The position numbers and the translations under genes were made by a program. From NCBI GenBank assembly GCA_012520575.1, contig JAAYOB010000017.1:22832-86831 (forward strand): a DNA stretch of 64,000 nucleotides. Reading direction: 5' to 3'. This document shows, in pieces, positions 52,709 to 61,632 of this stretch. Positions within the stretch are counted from its first letter, which is position 1; each line of letters starts with the position of its first letter. Under the pieces are notes generated by a model. The model was not told where the DNA came from. It did not search any database and worked only from the letters and a program-made list of their open reading frames with translations. This stretch comes from Candidatus Stramentimicrobium fermentans (lineage in GTDB: Bacteria; Atribacterota; Phoenicimicrobiia; Phoenicimicrobiales; Stramentimicrobiaceae).

Positions 52709-52988
52709 GAAACCCTCCTTTTAAGATATCATTTAATATAATAGTATTAGCTATCAATGCTATGTATTATAATAAAAAAATGGTACCGGTCAAATTAATC
52801 ATTAAGAAAAAATTAAATTTTTTTGCTTACGGTTTAGGTAAAAGTTCCAAACTCCGTCAATCCGTGAATACTTTGAATACCCTAAAAAAATATGATAGAC
52901 TAAAATAGATTTTTAACAGAAGAATTAATATGTTTAGAGCCCTGTAAGCTCAAGTTGTAAAGTATTGTAAAAATAGAAGGAGAAGCAA

Positions 52989-53384
52989 ATGCTACACACC
53001 ATTACCGTTAGTACTCATAAACGAACTGAGATCTTGGATATTACCTCTGAAGTACAAAAATTGGTTCAGGAGAGTAAACTAAAAGAGGGGCTTTGCCTAG
53101 TCTTTGTACCTCATACTACCGCTGCTATTACCATCAACGAAAACGCCGACCCCTGTGTCTTGGAGGACATACTGCAGGAGCTGGAAAAGACAATTCCTTT
53201 TGATGATAATTACCAGCATTTAGAGGGAAATTCAGCAGCCCATGTAAAATCCAGTCTGATGGGTTCTTCTATTTCCGTTATTATAGAGAATGGTCAATTG
53301 AAATTAGGAACCTGGCAGGGGATTTGTTTCTGTGAATTTGACGGCCCCCGCACCCGCCAGGTCTGGATAAAAATGATTAGCTGA
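52989..53384 (+). CDS. yjbQ: YjbQ/UPF0047 family protein
   Basis: 131 residues. VFVPHTTAAITINENADP, GNSAAHVKSSLMGSS and LGTWQGICFCEFDGPR are the conserved blocks; the histidines in PHTT and AAHVK and the cysteine-flanked FCEFDGPR strand form the active cleft. E. coli YjbQ has weak thiamine-phosphate synthase activity; the true role is uncertain. Start after AGAAGGAGAA. Confidence 0.9.
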   Translation: MLHTITVSTHKRTEILDITSEVQKLVQESKLKEGLCLVFVPHTTAAITINENADPCVLEDILQELEKTIPFDDNYQHLEGNSAAHVKSSLMGSSISVIIENGQLKLGTWQGICFCEFDGPRTRQVWIKMIS

Positions 53385-53515
53385 AGAGATTGCGGGCTGA
53401 AAGTTTGGTAAGGTTATCGGTTGTCCGTTTACAGTTTACAGACAAATACCAAACAATTAAAACTCTTTTTCGAGAATCATTTTAATTAACAAATTAACCA
53501 ATTAACGAATCAGTA

Positions 53516-55693
53516 ATGGACAAAGAAACAGAATTAAAAGAAGAAGAAGTCCTGATCAAAGGGACCGTAAAAAGATTAGTCTACCAGAATGAGTCTGATG
53601 GTTTTGTGATTGCCCGCATAGATATGCTGGAGCCGGAAAAGAAAGAAATGGTAGTGGTAGGCAAAATTGCTGCCATTAGTGTTGGTGAGACCTATCAATT
53701 TAAGGGAAAATGGAGTGTAGACCCACGCTATGGGCTGCAGTTCAACTTTGATGATTATCAGATAATTTTACCCACTACCTTAGAAGGTGTACGGCGTTAT
53801 CTCGGTTCAGGGCTGATTAAAGGGGTGGGGCCGGCTACCGCTAACAGAATAGTTGACCATTTCGGAGAAAAAACCTTAGAAATAATTGAGGATTACCCGG
53901 ATAGACTCAACGAGGTAGAGGGAATCGCCCAAAAAAGGATTGAATTAATTAAAAAATCCTGGCAGGAACAGAAAGAGATTAAAAGGGTTATGCTTTTTCT
54001 GCAATCCTATCAGGTCACTACCGGCTATGCCGTAAAAATATTTAAAGAGTACGGTAACAAGGCGATTGAGAAGTTAAAAGAGAATCCCTACTGTATGATC
54101 GATGATATCTTCGGGATTGGTTTTAAAATTGCTGATAAAATCGCTCAAAACTTAGGCATTAGCAGTGATTCACCGGCCCGAATAAGAGCAGGTATAAAAT
54201 ACTGTTTAGAGGAACATGCCAAGCAGGGCCATTGTTTCGTCTATGAGGATGACTTACGGCAGATGGCTGCTGAATTACTGGATACCAACGAAGAGCCGGT
54301 AGAAAAAGAATTTGCCCTATTAAATAACAGTAAAGAGATAATAATACTGCAGAAACAGGTCTGGCTGCCGGCCTATTTTAATGCTGAGGAGGAAATAAGT
54401 CAGAAAATTATCAGCCTTATTCGTTTCCCTCAGCAATTGGCCCAGCTCAATATCGAGGAGAAGATAGCAGAGCTGGAAAAAAAATATAAGATTGATTTTG
54501 CTGAAGAACAAAAGCAAGCCATGAAAGAGGTTTTACTGCACCGGGTTTTAATCCTTACCGGTGGTCCCGGTACCGGAAAGACCACCACCACTATCGGTTT
54601 AATAGAATTATTTGAAGAACTGGGCTTAAAGATTATGCTGGCAGCGCCTACCGGCAGGGCGGCCAAAAAGCTGAGCGAAGCAACCCGTCGGTCAGCCCGC
54701 ACTATTCATCGGCTATTGGCTTACAATCCCAAAGAAAAACGCTTTACCAAAAATGAACAGAATCCCCTCAGGACTGATGTGGTTATTTTGGATGAAGTTT
54801 CTATGATAGATGTTCTTTTAATGCAAAGTCTCTTGAAGGCGGTTACCGAAGGTACCTTTTTGATTTTAATCGGCGATATAGACCAGTTACCCTCAGTCGG
54901 ACCCGGCAATTTATTGAAAGATTTGATCGATTCTGAGGTAATACCGGTGATTCGGCTGACCCGTATCTTTCGGCAGAAAGCCAAAAGTCTGATTATCGTA
55001 AACGCACACCGTATCAACAAAGGTGAATTCCCTATTTTAAAGAGTAAACAGGAACGGGATTTTTACTTTCTGAAAGAGGAAAATCCCGAACTTGCCGCTC
55101 AAAAGATAGTGCAGCTTTGCACCTATCGTCTTCCGCAAACCTATGGTTTTGACCCTATACAGGACATACAGATTTTAACCCCCATGTATAAGAGCGCTGT
55201 AGGAGCAGATCAATTGAATAGCATGCTCCGAAATGCCTTGAATCCTGCCGGAAAGAGTTTAAAATACGGCCATCAGCAATTTAAAATTAATGACAAAGTG
55301 ATGCAGATTCGCAATAATTATGATAAAGAGGTCTTTAATGGGGACATAGGCAGTATTAAAGAGATCGACCATGAAGAACAGATAGTCAAGGTACTTTTCT
55401 ACCGCCGTCTGGTGGAATATGATTTCTCTGAATTGAATGAGATAGTGCTGGCTTATGCTATCACCGTACACAAAAGCCAGGGCAGTGAATATCCTGCCGT
55501 TGTTATTCCGCTTTTGACCCAACATTTTCTGTTATTGCAACGAAATTTGTTGTATACTGCCATTACCAGAGCCAAAAGGCTGGTAGTTATGGTGGGTACT
55601 ATGAAGGCGTTGTGGATTGCTATCAAAAATGATAAAACAGTGCAAAGGAACACCTTTCTGAGAGAAAGACTGCAGAGTCTGATTTCCCCATAG
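53516..55693 (+). CDS. recD2: RecD2-type DNA helicase
   Basis: 725 residues. N-terminal OB-like part (about 1-90), helix-hairpin-helix blocks (LGSGLIKGVGPATANRIV and DDIFGIGFKIADKIAQNL), then an SF1B helicase core. Walker A is GGPGTGKTTT (about 349-358), motif II is VILDEVSM, motif III GDIDQLPSVGPG, and motif VI AITVHKSQGSEYPAVVIP. The long N-terminal region with HhH motifs separates RecD2 from RecBCD RecD. It unwinds DNA 5'-3' in replication-linked repair. The ATG is directly after an AT-rich run with no clear ribosome site. Confidence 0.92.
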   Translation: MDKETELKEEEVLIKGTVKRLVYQNESDGFVIARIDMLEPEKKEMVVVGKIAAISVGETYQFKGKWSVDPRYGLQFNFDDYQIILPTTLEGVRRYLGSGLIKGVGPATANRIVDHFGEKTLEIIEDYPDRLNEVEGIAQKRIELIKKSWQEQKEIKRVMLFLQSYQVTTGYAVKIFKEYGNKAIEKLKENPYCMIDDIFGIGFKIADKIAQNLGISSDSPARIRAGIKYCLEEHAKQGHCFVYEDDLRQMAAELLDTNEEPVEKEFALLNNSKEIIILQKQVWLPAYFNAEEEISQKIISLIRFPQQLAQLNIEEKIAELEKKYKIDFAEEQKQAMKEVLLHRVLILTGGPGTGKTTTTIGLIELFEELGLKIMLAAPTGRAAKKLSEATRRSARTIHRLLAYNPKEKRFTKNEQNPLRTDVVILDEVSMIDVLLMQSLLKAVTEGTFLILIGDIDQLPSVGPGNLLKDLIDSEVIPVIRLTRIFRQKAKSLIIVNAHRINKGEFPILKSKQERDFYFLKEENPELAAQKIVQLCTYRLPQTYGFDPIQDIQILTPMYKSAVGADQLNSMLRNALNPAGKSLKYGHQQFKINDKVMQIRNNYDKEVFNGDIGSIKEIDHEEQIVKVLFYRRLVEYDFSELNEIVLAYAITVHKSQGSEYPAVVIPLLTQHFLLLQRNLLYTAITRAKRLVVMVGTMKALWIAIKNDKTVQRNTFLRERLQSLISP

Positions 55694-55731
55694 AACTAAA
55701 GATTTCATTAGACTGTAAGGAGAATTTTCTT

Positions 55732-56940
55732 ATGGTAGAAGAAAACATTTTAAAAGAGCTTTCTGCCAAGACTGATTCTAAGATTGTATTGGTAGTATTA
55801 GATGGTCTGGGCGACCTGCCCAATGCGGGGGGGAAGACCGCTTTAGATGCGGCGCATATTCCAAATTTGGATCAATTAGCGGCACGCTCTGTCTGCGGTT
55901 TAACCGATCCCATTTCGCGCGGTATAACACCGGGCAGCGGACCGGCACATCTTTCTCTCTTTGGCTATGATCCCATTAAGTATCAGATAGGCAGAGGCGT
56001 TTTAGAAGCTCTGGGTATAGGGCTGGAGCTGACCTGTGATGACCTGGCCTGCCGGGGTAATTTTGCTACCATTGATACGGACGGCATTATCACGGACCGT
56101 AGAGCAGGCCGTATCTCTACCGAAACGAATGAGCAATTATGTGCTCTGTTGCAAAAAGAAATCACCGAAATCGATAAGACAAAGGTCATAATTAAACCGG
56201 GTAAGGAGCACCGTTTTGTAGTGGTCTTCCGCGGAGAAGGATTGGAAGACGGAATCACCGATGCCGACCCCCAACTCGATGGAAAAAAAATAAAATATGC
56301 TGAATCCTTAAGAGCGGAGAGTGAAAAGAGTGTACACATAATAAATAAATTTATAGTCCGATGTCTGGAAGTTCTCAAAGAAGAGCATCCTGCCAATGCT
56401 ATTCTGTTAAGAGGAATTGCCAAGCATCCCAACTTACCCTCTTTGCAGGAGTTATACAAATTAAATCCTGCGGCTATTGCCGCCTATCCCATGTATCGTG
56501 GTTTAGCCCGGTTAGTGGGTATGAGTATATTGGAAACAGGTGAAACTATTGCCGATGAATTCGTCACTTTACGGGACAACTTCCAAAACCATGATTTCTT
56601 TTACCTCCATATCAAAAAGACCGATACTTATGGTGAAGACGGGAACTTTGCAGCGAAGGTAAAGATTATTGAAGAGGCCGATCAGTATATACCGGCCTTG
56701 CTGGAATTGAACCCGGAGGTATTGGTGATTACCGGAGACCATTCTACACCGGCGGCACTTGCCGGGCATAGCTGGCACCCTAATCCATTCCTGCTCTACT
56801 CCCGTTATATTCGGGTCGATGAGGTTAGGCATTTTAGTGAAAAGGAATTTGTAAAAGGTGGGCTGGGAAGATTTCCATCCACCGATGCCATGCCTTTAAT
56901 GTTGGCTAATGCCTTAAAGTTAGATAAATTTGGCGCATAA
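55732..56940 (+). CDS. apgM: 2,3-bisphosphoglycerate-independent phosphoglycerate mutase, archaeal type
   Basis: 402 residues, alkaline-phosphatase fold. VVLDGLGDLPN (metal Asp), GITPGSGPAHLSLFGYDP (catalytic Ser), TGDHSTPAALAGHSWHP (metal His) and LPSTDAMPL-like RFPSTDAMPLM are clear. It interconverts 3- and 2-phosphoglycerate. This is shorter than the 510-residue bacterial GpmI. It follows recD2 by 38 bases. As the cell's glycolytic mutase it makes the substrate of a true enolase, which is not among the enolase-like genes here. Confidence 0.92.
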   Translation: MVEENILKELSAKTDSKIVLVVLDGLGDLPNAGGKTALDAAHIPNLDQLAARSVCGLTDPISRGITPGSGPAHLSLFGYDPIKYQIGRGVLEALGIGLELTCDDLACRGNFATIDTDGIITDRRAGRISTETNEQLCALLQKEITEIDKTKVIIKPGKEHRFVVVFRGEGLEDGITDADPQLDGKKIKYAESLRAESEKSVHIINKFIVRCLEVLKEEHPANAILLRGIAKHPNLPSLQELYKLNPAAIAAYPMYRGLARLVGMSILETGETIADEFVTLRDNFQNHDFFYLHIKKTDTYGEDGNFAAKVKIIEEADQYIPALLELNPEVLVITGDHSTPAALAGHSWHPNPFLLYSRYIRVDEVRHFSEKEFVKGGLGRFPSTDAMPLMLANALKLDKFGA

Positions 56941-56991
56941 AATAGAAAACAGCACTAAAAAACTAAGAAAATATTTTTTAGGATTTTACAG

Positions 56992-57738
56992 ATGAATGTC
57001 GAGATAGCTTTATTACCTGATGAAATATTGGACAAGGATATAAGTAATCATCTGGTCGTTATTATTGATATATTAAGGGCAAGCAGCACCATTGTTACTG
57101 CATTATCAGAAGGCGCCAACAGTGTAATACCGGTATATTCAATTGAAAAGGCTATCAAGGTATCTGAAGACCTGTGTTCCGAACAAGTGTTATTATGTGG
57201 AGAAAGGAATGGATTGAAACTACCGGGATTTTATCTTGGGAATTCCCCCCTCGAATATATTGGTAAACATATTAAGAGTAAAATAATTATTTTGTCAACC
57301 ACTAATGGAACCAAGGCACTTCAATTGACGAGAAAGGCAGCCAAGATTATTATAGGTTGTTTTTTAAATATAGGAGCTGTTGTCAGTTATTGTCAAAACT
57401 ACAATAAAGACATTCTTATGGTCTGCGCAGGTGACAGAGGGAATATTTCTTTAGAAGATACTGTGTGTGCGGGCATGATGAAATATTTAATCGAAAATAG
57501 AAACAATGGAAAAACCCCACCTCTTTTTTTCAATGATGATGGACAGATTGCATATTTTTTATACCGGAAATTTAAAGACGATGATGATTTAATAAAAGTT
57601 CTGGAGACCAGTGTTTGGGGCAAAAAACTCAAAGAAAAAGGGTTTGCAAAAGACCTTGTTTTTTGTGCCCAAAAAAATTTGTATAAGACGATACCTGTAT
57701 TAGAAAATGATTGCCTGGTTGTTGCTGATAAGTTTTAG
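56992..57738 (+). CDS. comB: ComB-like 2-phosphosulfolactate phosphatase family protein
   Basis: 248 residues. VVIIDILRASSTIVTALSEG (about 21-40) is the family opening with the conserved Asp and Arg-Ala-Ser-Ser, and LCGERNGLKLPGFYLGNSP and LSTTNGTKAL are also characteristic. ComB makes sulfolactate in coenzyme M synthesis in methanogens, but members in bacteria act on sulfolactate or unknown phosphates. No ComA, C or D genes are in the window. Its neighbour is apgM and next the HIT gene. Confidence 0.85.
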   Translation: MNVEIALLPDEILDKDISNHLVVIIDILRASSTIVTALSEGANSVIPVYSIEKAIKVSEDLCSEQVLLCGERNGLKLPGFYLGNSPLEYIGKHIKSKIIILSTTNGTKALQLTRKAAKIIIGCFLNIGAVVSYCQNYNKDILMVCAGDRGNISLEDTVCAGMMKYLIENRNNGKTPPLFFNDDGQIAYFLYRKFKDDDDLIKVLETSVWGKKLKEKGFAKDLVFCAQKNLYKTIPVLENDCLVVADKF

Positions 57739-57779
57739 GAAAATATAAATATAATTTAGTTTTAAATTTGTGTAAATCA

Positions 57780-58280
57780 ATGAAAAGACATCTCTTTATT
57801 CCTTCCAAAATAAATTATGTCCGAGGAAAACGGCCGGAGGTTGACTGCATCTTATGTGCCATTACGGCTCACGACAAAAGAGTGGTCGACTCTACAGTCT
57901 TTCATAACGATTTGATGACTATTACCTTAAATATTTATCCCTACAATCCGGGTCATCTGATGATTTTTCCCAATCGGCATATTGAAGATCTAACGGAATT
58001 ATCCGGGGAAGAGGTATCGGAGATGCACCGGCTCACTGTTTTAGCCGTAAATATTTTAAAAAAATTGTACCATCCTCAGGGATTCAATATCGGTTACAAT
58101 TTAGGAGAAAGTTCCGGTGCGAGTGTTAAGCACCTCCATCGCCATATCGTCCCCCGTTATAAAAGTGAATTAGGCTTTGTGGATATACTGGCCGGTTCCA
58201 AGATATATGTAGAAGACCCATTAAGGGTACTTACTATATTAAAAGAGGCCTTTCAAAAAGCAGAGAATAAGAAAGAATAG
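57780..58280 (+). CDS. HIT-family nucleotide hydrolase/transferase
   Basis: About 166 residues. CILCAITA is a zinc-type N-terminal motif, and SVKHLHRHIVPRY carries the HxHxH triad with the nucleophilic middle His. NPGHLMIFPNRHIEDLTEL is the standard central block. It hydrolyses AMP-lysine, Ap4A or dinucleotide-type substrates. The ATG at 57780 fits the start of similar proteins; the upstream TTG is less likely. Confidence 0.88.
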   Translation: MKRHLFIPSKINYVRGKRPEVDCILCAITAHDKRVVDSTVFHNDLMTITLNIYPYNPGHLMIFPNRHIEDLTELSGEEVSEMHRLTVLAVNILKKLYHPQGFNIGYNLGESSGASVKHLHRHIVPRYKSELGFVDILAGSKIYVEDPLRVLTILKEAFQKAENKKE

Positions 58281-58415
58281 ATAGTTGATAGATAATTTTT
58301 AATATAATTTTCTACAGATAGGGTTATATTAATAAAAGTAATAAAAAGGTAATAAAAAGATTAGAATAAATTAGTAAATATTGGAAAGATGGGGAAGAAA
58401 AGAGAGGAGAAGAAA

Positions 58416-59468
58416 ATGCAATTATTAAAGAGACTCTGTGAAGCTCCCGGTATTTCCGGTTATGAAAATCAGATAACCGAACTGGTGCAGGAAGAACTTA
58501 AGGAAATTTGTGATAAGGTAGATCTGGACCGCCTGGGGAATGTTATTGCTCTAAAAAAAGCCACCACCGCAGAAGAGGGTGTTAAGCCGAAAAGGGTTAT
58601 GTTGGCAGCCCATATGGACCAGATCGGCTTTCTGGTAAAGTCTATTGATCAGAACGGATTTATCCGTTTTGCCAAAGTGGGGGGCTTTGACCCTAAAACA
58701 TTGGTTGCCCAGAGGGTAATCGTGCATGGAAAGAAAAAGACCATCGGGGTAATCGGCACTAAACCCATCCATGTCTTAAGCGATGAGGAGCTAAAGAAAG
58801 CGCCCAATATGAAAGACTTTTTTATAGATGTCGGCTTAAGCAAGGAAGAGGTAGAAGCTATCATTCAGCCGGGAGATGCCATTACTTTTGATAGGGATTT
58901 TGTTCAGCTCAATGAGCAGGCGGTAACCTCTTTAGCTCTGGATAATAGAGCGGGGGTCTATGTCCTCATCGAGGCGGTGCGCAGGGTAAAAGAGCATAAA
59001 GTAGATATTTATGCGGTTGCCACTTCTCAGGAGGAGGTAGGATTAAGAGGCGCCATAACCTCATCCTATGCCGTTGAACCGGACTTCGGCATAGCGCTCG
59101 ATGTGACTGTAGCCATGGATACCCCGGGCATTAAAGAAGAAGAAAAGGTATGTGCTTTGGGAAAAGGGACAGCCATTGCGGTAATGAACTCTTCTATGAT
59201 TGCCCACCGCGGAATGTACCTCTTTTTAAAAGAATTGGCGGAAAAATATAATATCAAATACCAGATGGATGTTATGGAAAGAGGCGGAACTGACGCCGGT
59301 GCCATACAGAAGACCCGCAGCGGGGTGATTACCGGCGGTATTTCCGTACCTTCCCGCTATATCCATTCTGTAGTAGAAATGTGCCGTATAGATGATTTGG
59401 AAGCTAGTATACAATTACTGGTTGCTTTTCTGGAAAATGTGCATTTAGCTGATTTCTATAACTCATAA
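58416..59468 (+). CDS. M42-family metallopeptidase (glutamyl aminopeptidase/endoglucanase type)
   Basis: About 350 residues. The ATG at 58416 follows AGAGGAGA at good spacing; an ATG at 58389 is less favourable. LAAHMDQIGF (His ligand), ALDNRAGVYV (bridging Asp), TSQEEVGLRGA (catalytic Glu), ALDVTVAM (Asp) and RYIHSVVEM (His) complete the di-metal site. GISGYENQITE is the N-terminal family motif. It trims N-terminal residues from peptides in the cytosol, probably as a dodecamer. Twelve bases before the DNA glycosylase gene. Confidence 0.92.
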   Translation: MQLLKRLCEAPGISGYENQITELVQEELKEICDKVDLDRLGNVIALKKATTAEEGVKPKRVMLAAHMDQIGFLVKSIDQNGFIRFAKVGGFDPKTLVAQRVIVHGKKKTIGVIGTKPIHVLSDEELKKAPNMKDFFIDVGLSKEEVEAIIQPGDAITFDRDFVQLNEQAVTSLALDNRAGVYVLIEAVRRVKEHKVDIYAVATSQEEVGLRGAITSSYAVEPDFGIALDVTVAMDTPGIKEEEKVCALGKGTAIAVMNSSMIAHRGMYLFLKELAEKYNIKYQMDVMERGGTDAGAIQKTRSGVITGGISVPSRYIHSVVEMCRIDDLEASIQLLVAFLENVHLADFYNS

Positions 59469-59480
59469 AGATAGCAGATT

Positions 59481-60140
59481 ATGAAAGAACAGGATATCAG
59501 CGACCGGCTCCGGTCTATACACCGGAAGCTGCTGCAATTTTATGGTCCTTTACATTGGTGGCCCGCTGAAACAAAATTAGAAATCATAATCGGCGCAATC
59601 CTGACCCAGAATACCAACTGGCAGAATGTAGTGAAGGCAATAGAGAATTTAAAAAGAGAAGGGCTGCTCAATGTATCAGCCCTTTTTCATATTAAAGAGG
59701 AGTGCCTGGCAGAATTAATCCGCTCCAGCGGATACTATAATCTTAAAGCCAGGCGGCTGAAGAATTTTATCAGGTTTCTCCGCTCTCAATATGGAGGCTC
59801 ACTGAAAGAGCTGTTCAGTGGTGATTGGAGGGCTTTGAGAAAAGAATTGCTCAAGGTAAATGGTATTGGACCGGAGACTGCTGACAGCATTTTACTCTAT
59901 GCCGGTGAAAAACCTGTCTTTGTGGTCGATGCTTATACTTGCCGGATCTTTCAGCGGCATGGCTATTTTACCGGCAAAGATGGTTATGACCGGGTTCAGC
60001 ACTTTTTTATGACCTACCTGCCGCCCCAGGTAAGCCTATACAATGAATTTCATGCCCAGTTGGTCATGGTAGGCAAAGATTACTGTCTGAAGAATAATCC
60101 CAGATGTTCAGAGTGTCCCCTATCTGTCTTTTTAGAGTAA
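59481..60140 (+). CDS. Endonuclease III-related DNA glycosylase, lysine-less
   Basis: 219 residues, HhH-GPD fold. The hairpin is LKVNGIGPETADSILLYAG; at the place of the Nth catalytic Lys (K120 in E. coli) stands Glu132, while the Asp (Asp150 in VVDAYT) is kept. So it should be a monofunctional glycosylase, as in MagIII or MutY, rather than a bifunctional lyase. The C-terminal iron-sulfur motif has Cys202, Cys209 and Cys212 at the C-x6-C-x2-C spacing, but the fourth position is Leu218. The protein ends there. Likely target: alkylated or mismatched bases. Confidence 0.88.
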   Translation: MKEQDISDRLRSIHRKLLQFYGPLHWWPAETKLEIIIGAILTQNTNWQNVVKAIENLKREGLLNVSALFHIKEECLAELIRSSGYYNLKARRLKNFIRFLRSQYGGSLKELFSGDWRALRKELLKVNGIGPETADSILLYAGEKPVFVVDAYTCRIFQRHGYFTGKDGYDRVQHFFMTYLPPQVSLYNEFHAQLVMVGKDYCLKNNPRCSECPLSVFLE

Positions 60141-60283
60141 CGAACCCCGTCTTCTCTTGAGGTTTCCCTTCTAATCATATAGAATACTACTAAATACTTC
60201 TTAACACTTCACAAATAGTGTCCGGTTATTTATTACTTATTTTGAATTTTTATTGTGAATAAAGGTTTATTGTGGTGATATAG

Positions 60284-61426
60284 ATGGATGAAAAAAAATT
60301 TCAAATGGAGATTCTGCAAAAAGAAGATAGCAATCTTTCCCCCTTCGCTGCTAAAAATTGTGATGCTCATCGCAAGATACCTATAGAACATCCCTTGCGA
60401 GGTCCCTTTGCCCGGGACCGTGACCATATTCTCTATTCCGGTTCCTTCCGACGCTATATAGGCAAGACTCAGGTAATTTACAATGCCGCCAGTTTTGATG
60501 AACAGTTAGCCAATCGCAGCATCCATACCTTACAGGTTTCTCAGATTGCCCGCTCCATCGGCAAAGTTTTAGGATTAAATTTAGATCTGATAGAGGCCAT
60601 TGCCTTAGGGCACGACTTGGGGCATTCCCCCTTCGGCCATGATGGGGAAAGATTTTTACAGGAGATTGCACTGGAACACAAACTCAGTCCCTTCTTCCAT
60701 AATATACATAGCTTAAGGGTGGTGGATGTGCTCTCCGATGCCAACAGGGGAATGAATTTAACCTTTCAGGTCCGGGATGGGATTATTTCTCACGACGGTG
60801 AGGTCAATGAAGTAAGCGTGCAGCCGGTAAAGAATAAATCTGAAGAGGATATTCAGGACTACATCAGGCGAAAAAAAGAGGGAGAACATGCACTTACCTT
60901 TCCGGGCACCTTAGAAGGATGTCTGGTCCGCATTACCGATTCTATTTCTTATATCGGTCAGGATTTTGAAGATGCAGTACGTATCGGATTGATAAAAAAG
61001 AAAGATATGCCGGGCAAAGTTAAAAAGACCTTGGGTGAGAATAATAGTGAAATAATCAATACCCTGGTGCAGGATATCATTTTCCAATCCTATGGACGGA
61101 ATGAAATAAAATATTCCCCATCTATTGCCCAATGTGTCTTTCAGCTGAAGAATTTTAATCTGGAAGTGATATACGAAAATAAAATACTGAAAAGAGAAAG
61201 AGGGAAAATCAGAGAAGCCTTCTTCTTTTTGTTTGAGCATTTCAGAAAGGATATCAAAAAGGGCAACTATAATTCCATTGTTTTTCAAGAATGGATTTGG
61301 AACAGAGGAGAGGACCGGGGGAGCAAGTATCTTAGTGATTATTCCCCGGAAGAGGTAGTGATAGACTATCTGGCTTCCATGACCGACCGCTATTTTCTAA
61401 ATGCCTATACTAATTTAGAAAAGTAA
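60284..61426 (+). CDS. dGTPase-like HD-domain triphosphohydrolase
   Basis: 380 residues. PFARDRDHILYSGSFRRY, NRSIHTLQVSQIARSIG (metal His) and ALGHDLGHSPFGHDGE (HD motif) are standard for dGTP triphosphohydrolase-like proteins, and RITDSISYIGQDFEDAV supplies the last metal Asp. It hydrolyses dNTPs to nucleoside and triphosphate. Shorter than E. coli Dgt. The ATG follows a GGTGAT site. It is a single-gene unit. Confidence 0.9.
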   Translation: MDEKKFQMEILQKEDSNLSPFAAKNCDAHRKIPIEHPLRGPFARDRDHILYSGSFRRYIGKTQVIYNAASFDEQLANRSIHTLQVSQIARSIGKVLGLNLDLIEAIALGHDLGHSPFGHDGERFLQEIALEHKLSPFFHNIHSLRVVDVLSDANRGMNLTFQVRDGIISHDGEVNEVSVQPVKNKSEEDIQDYIRRKKEGEHALTFPGTLEGCLVRITDSISYIGQDFEDAVRIGLIKKKDMPGKVKKTLGENNSEIINTLVQDIIFQSYGRNEIKYSPSIAQCVFQLKNFNLEVIYENKILKRERGKIREAFFFLFEHFRKDIKKGNYNSIVFQEWIWNRGEDRGSKYLSDYSPEEVVIDYLASMTDRYFLNAYTNLEK

Positions 61427-61632
61427 GCCGGGTAAAATAGAATATTATTAAGATATTTTTTTATCGGCCAAAATCCATAGCTGATTGAGTTTTTTTAATT
61501 TAGCTAAAAATAGCAGCAAAAATATATGGCACTAAAAATGAATTCCATACTATAATAGGATAAAACTGAAAAAGAGTCTTTAGTCTCTATCCTGAAATAA
61601 ATAATTGAAAAATAGGATAAGGAGAAAGCTGC

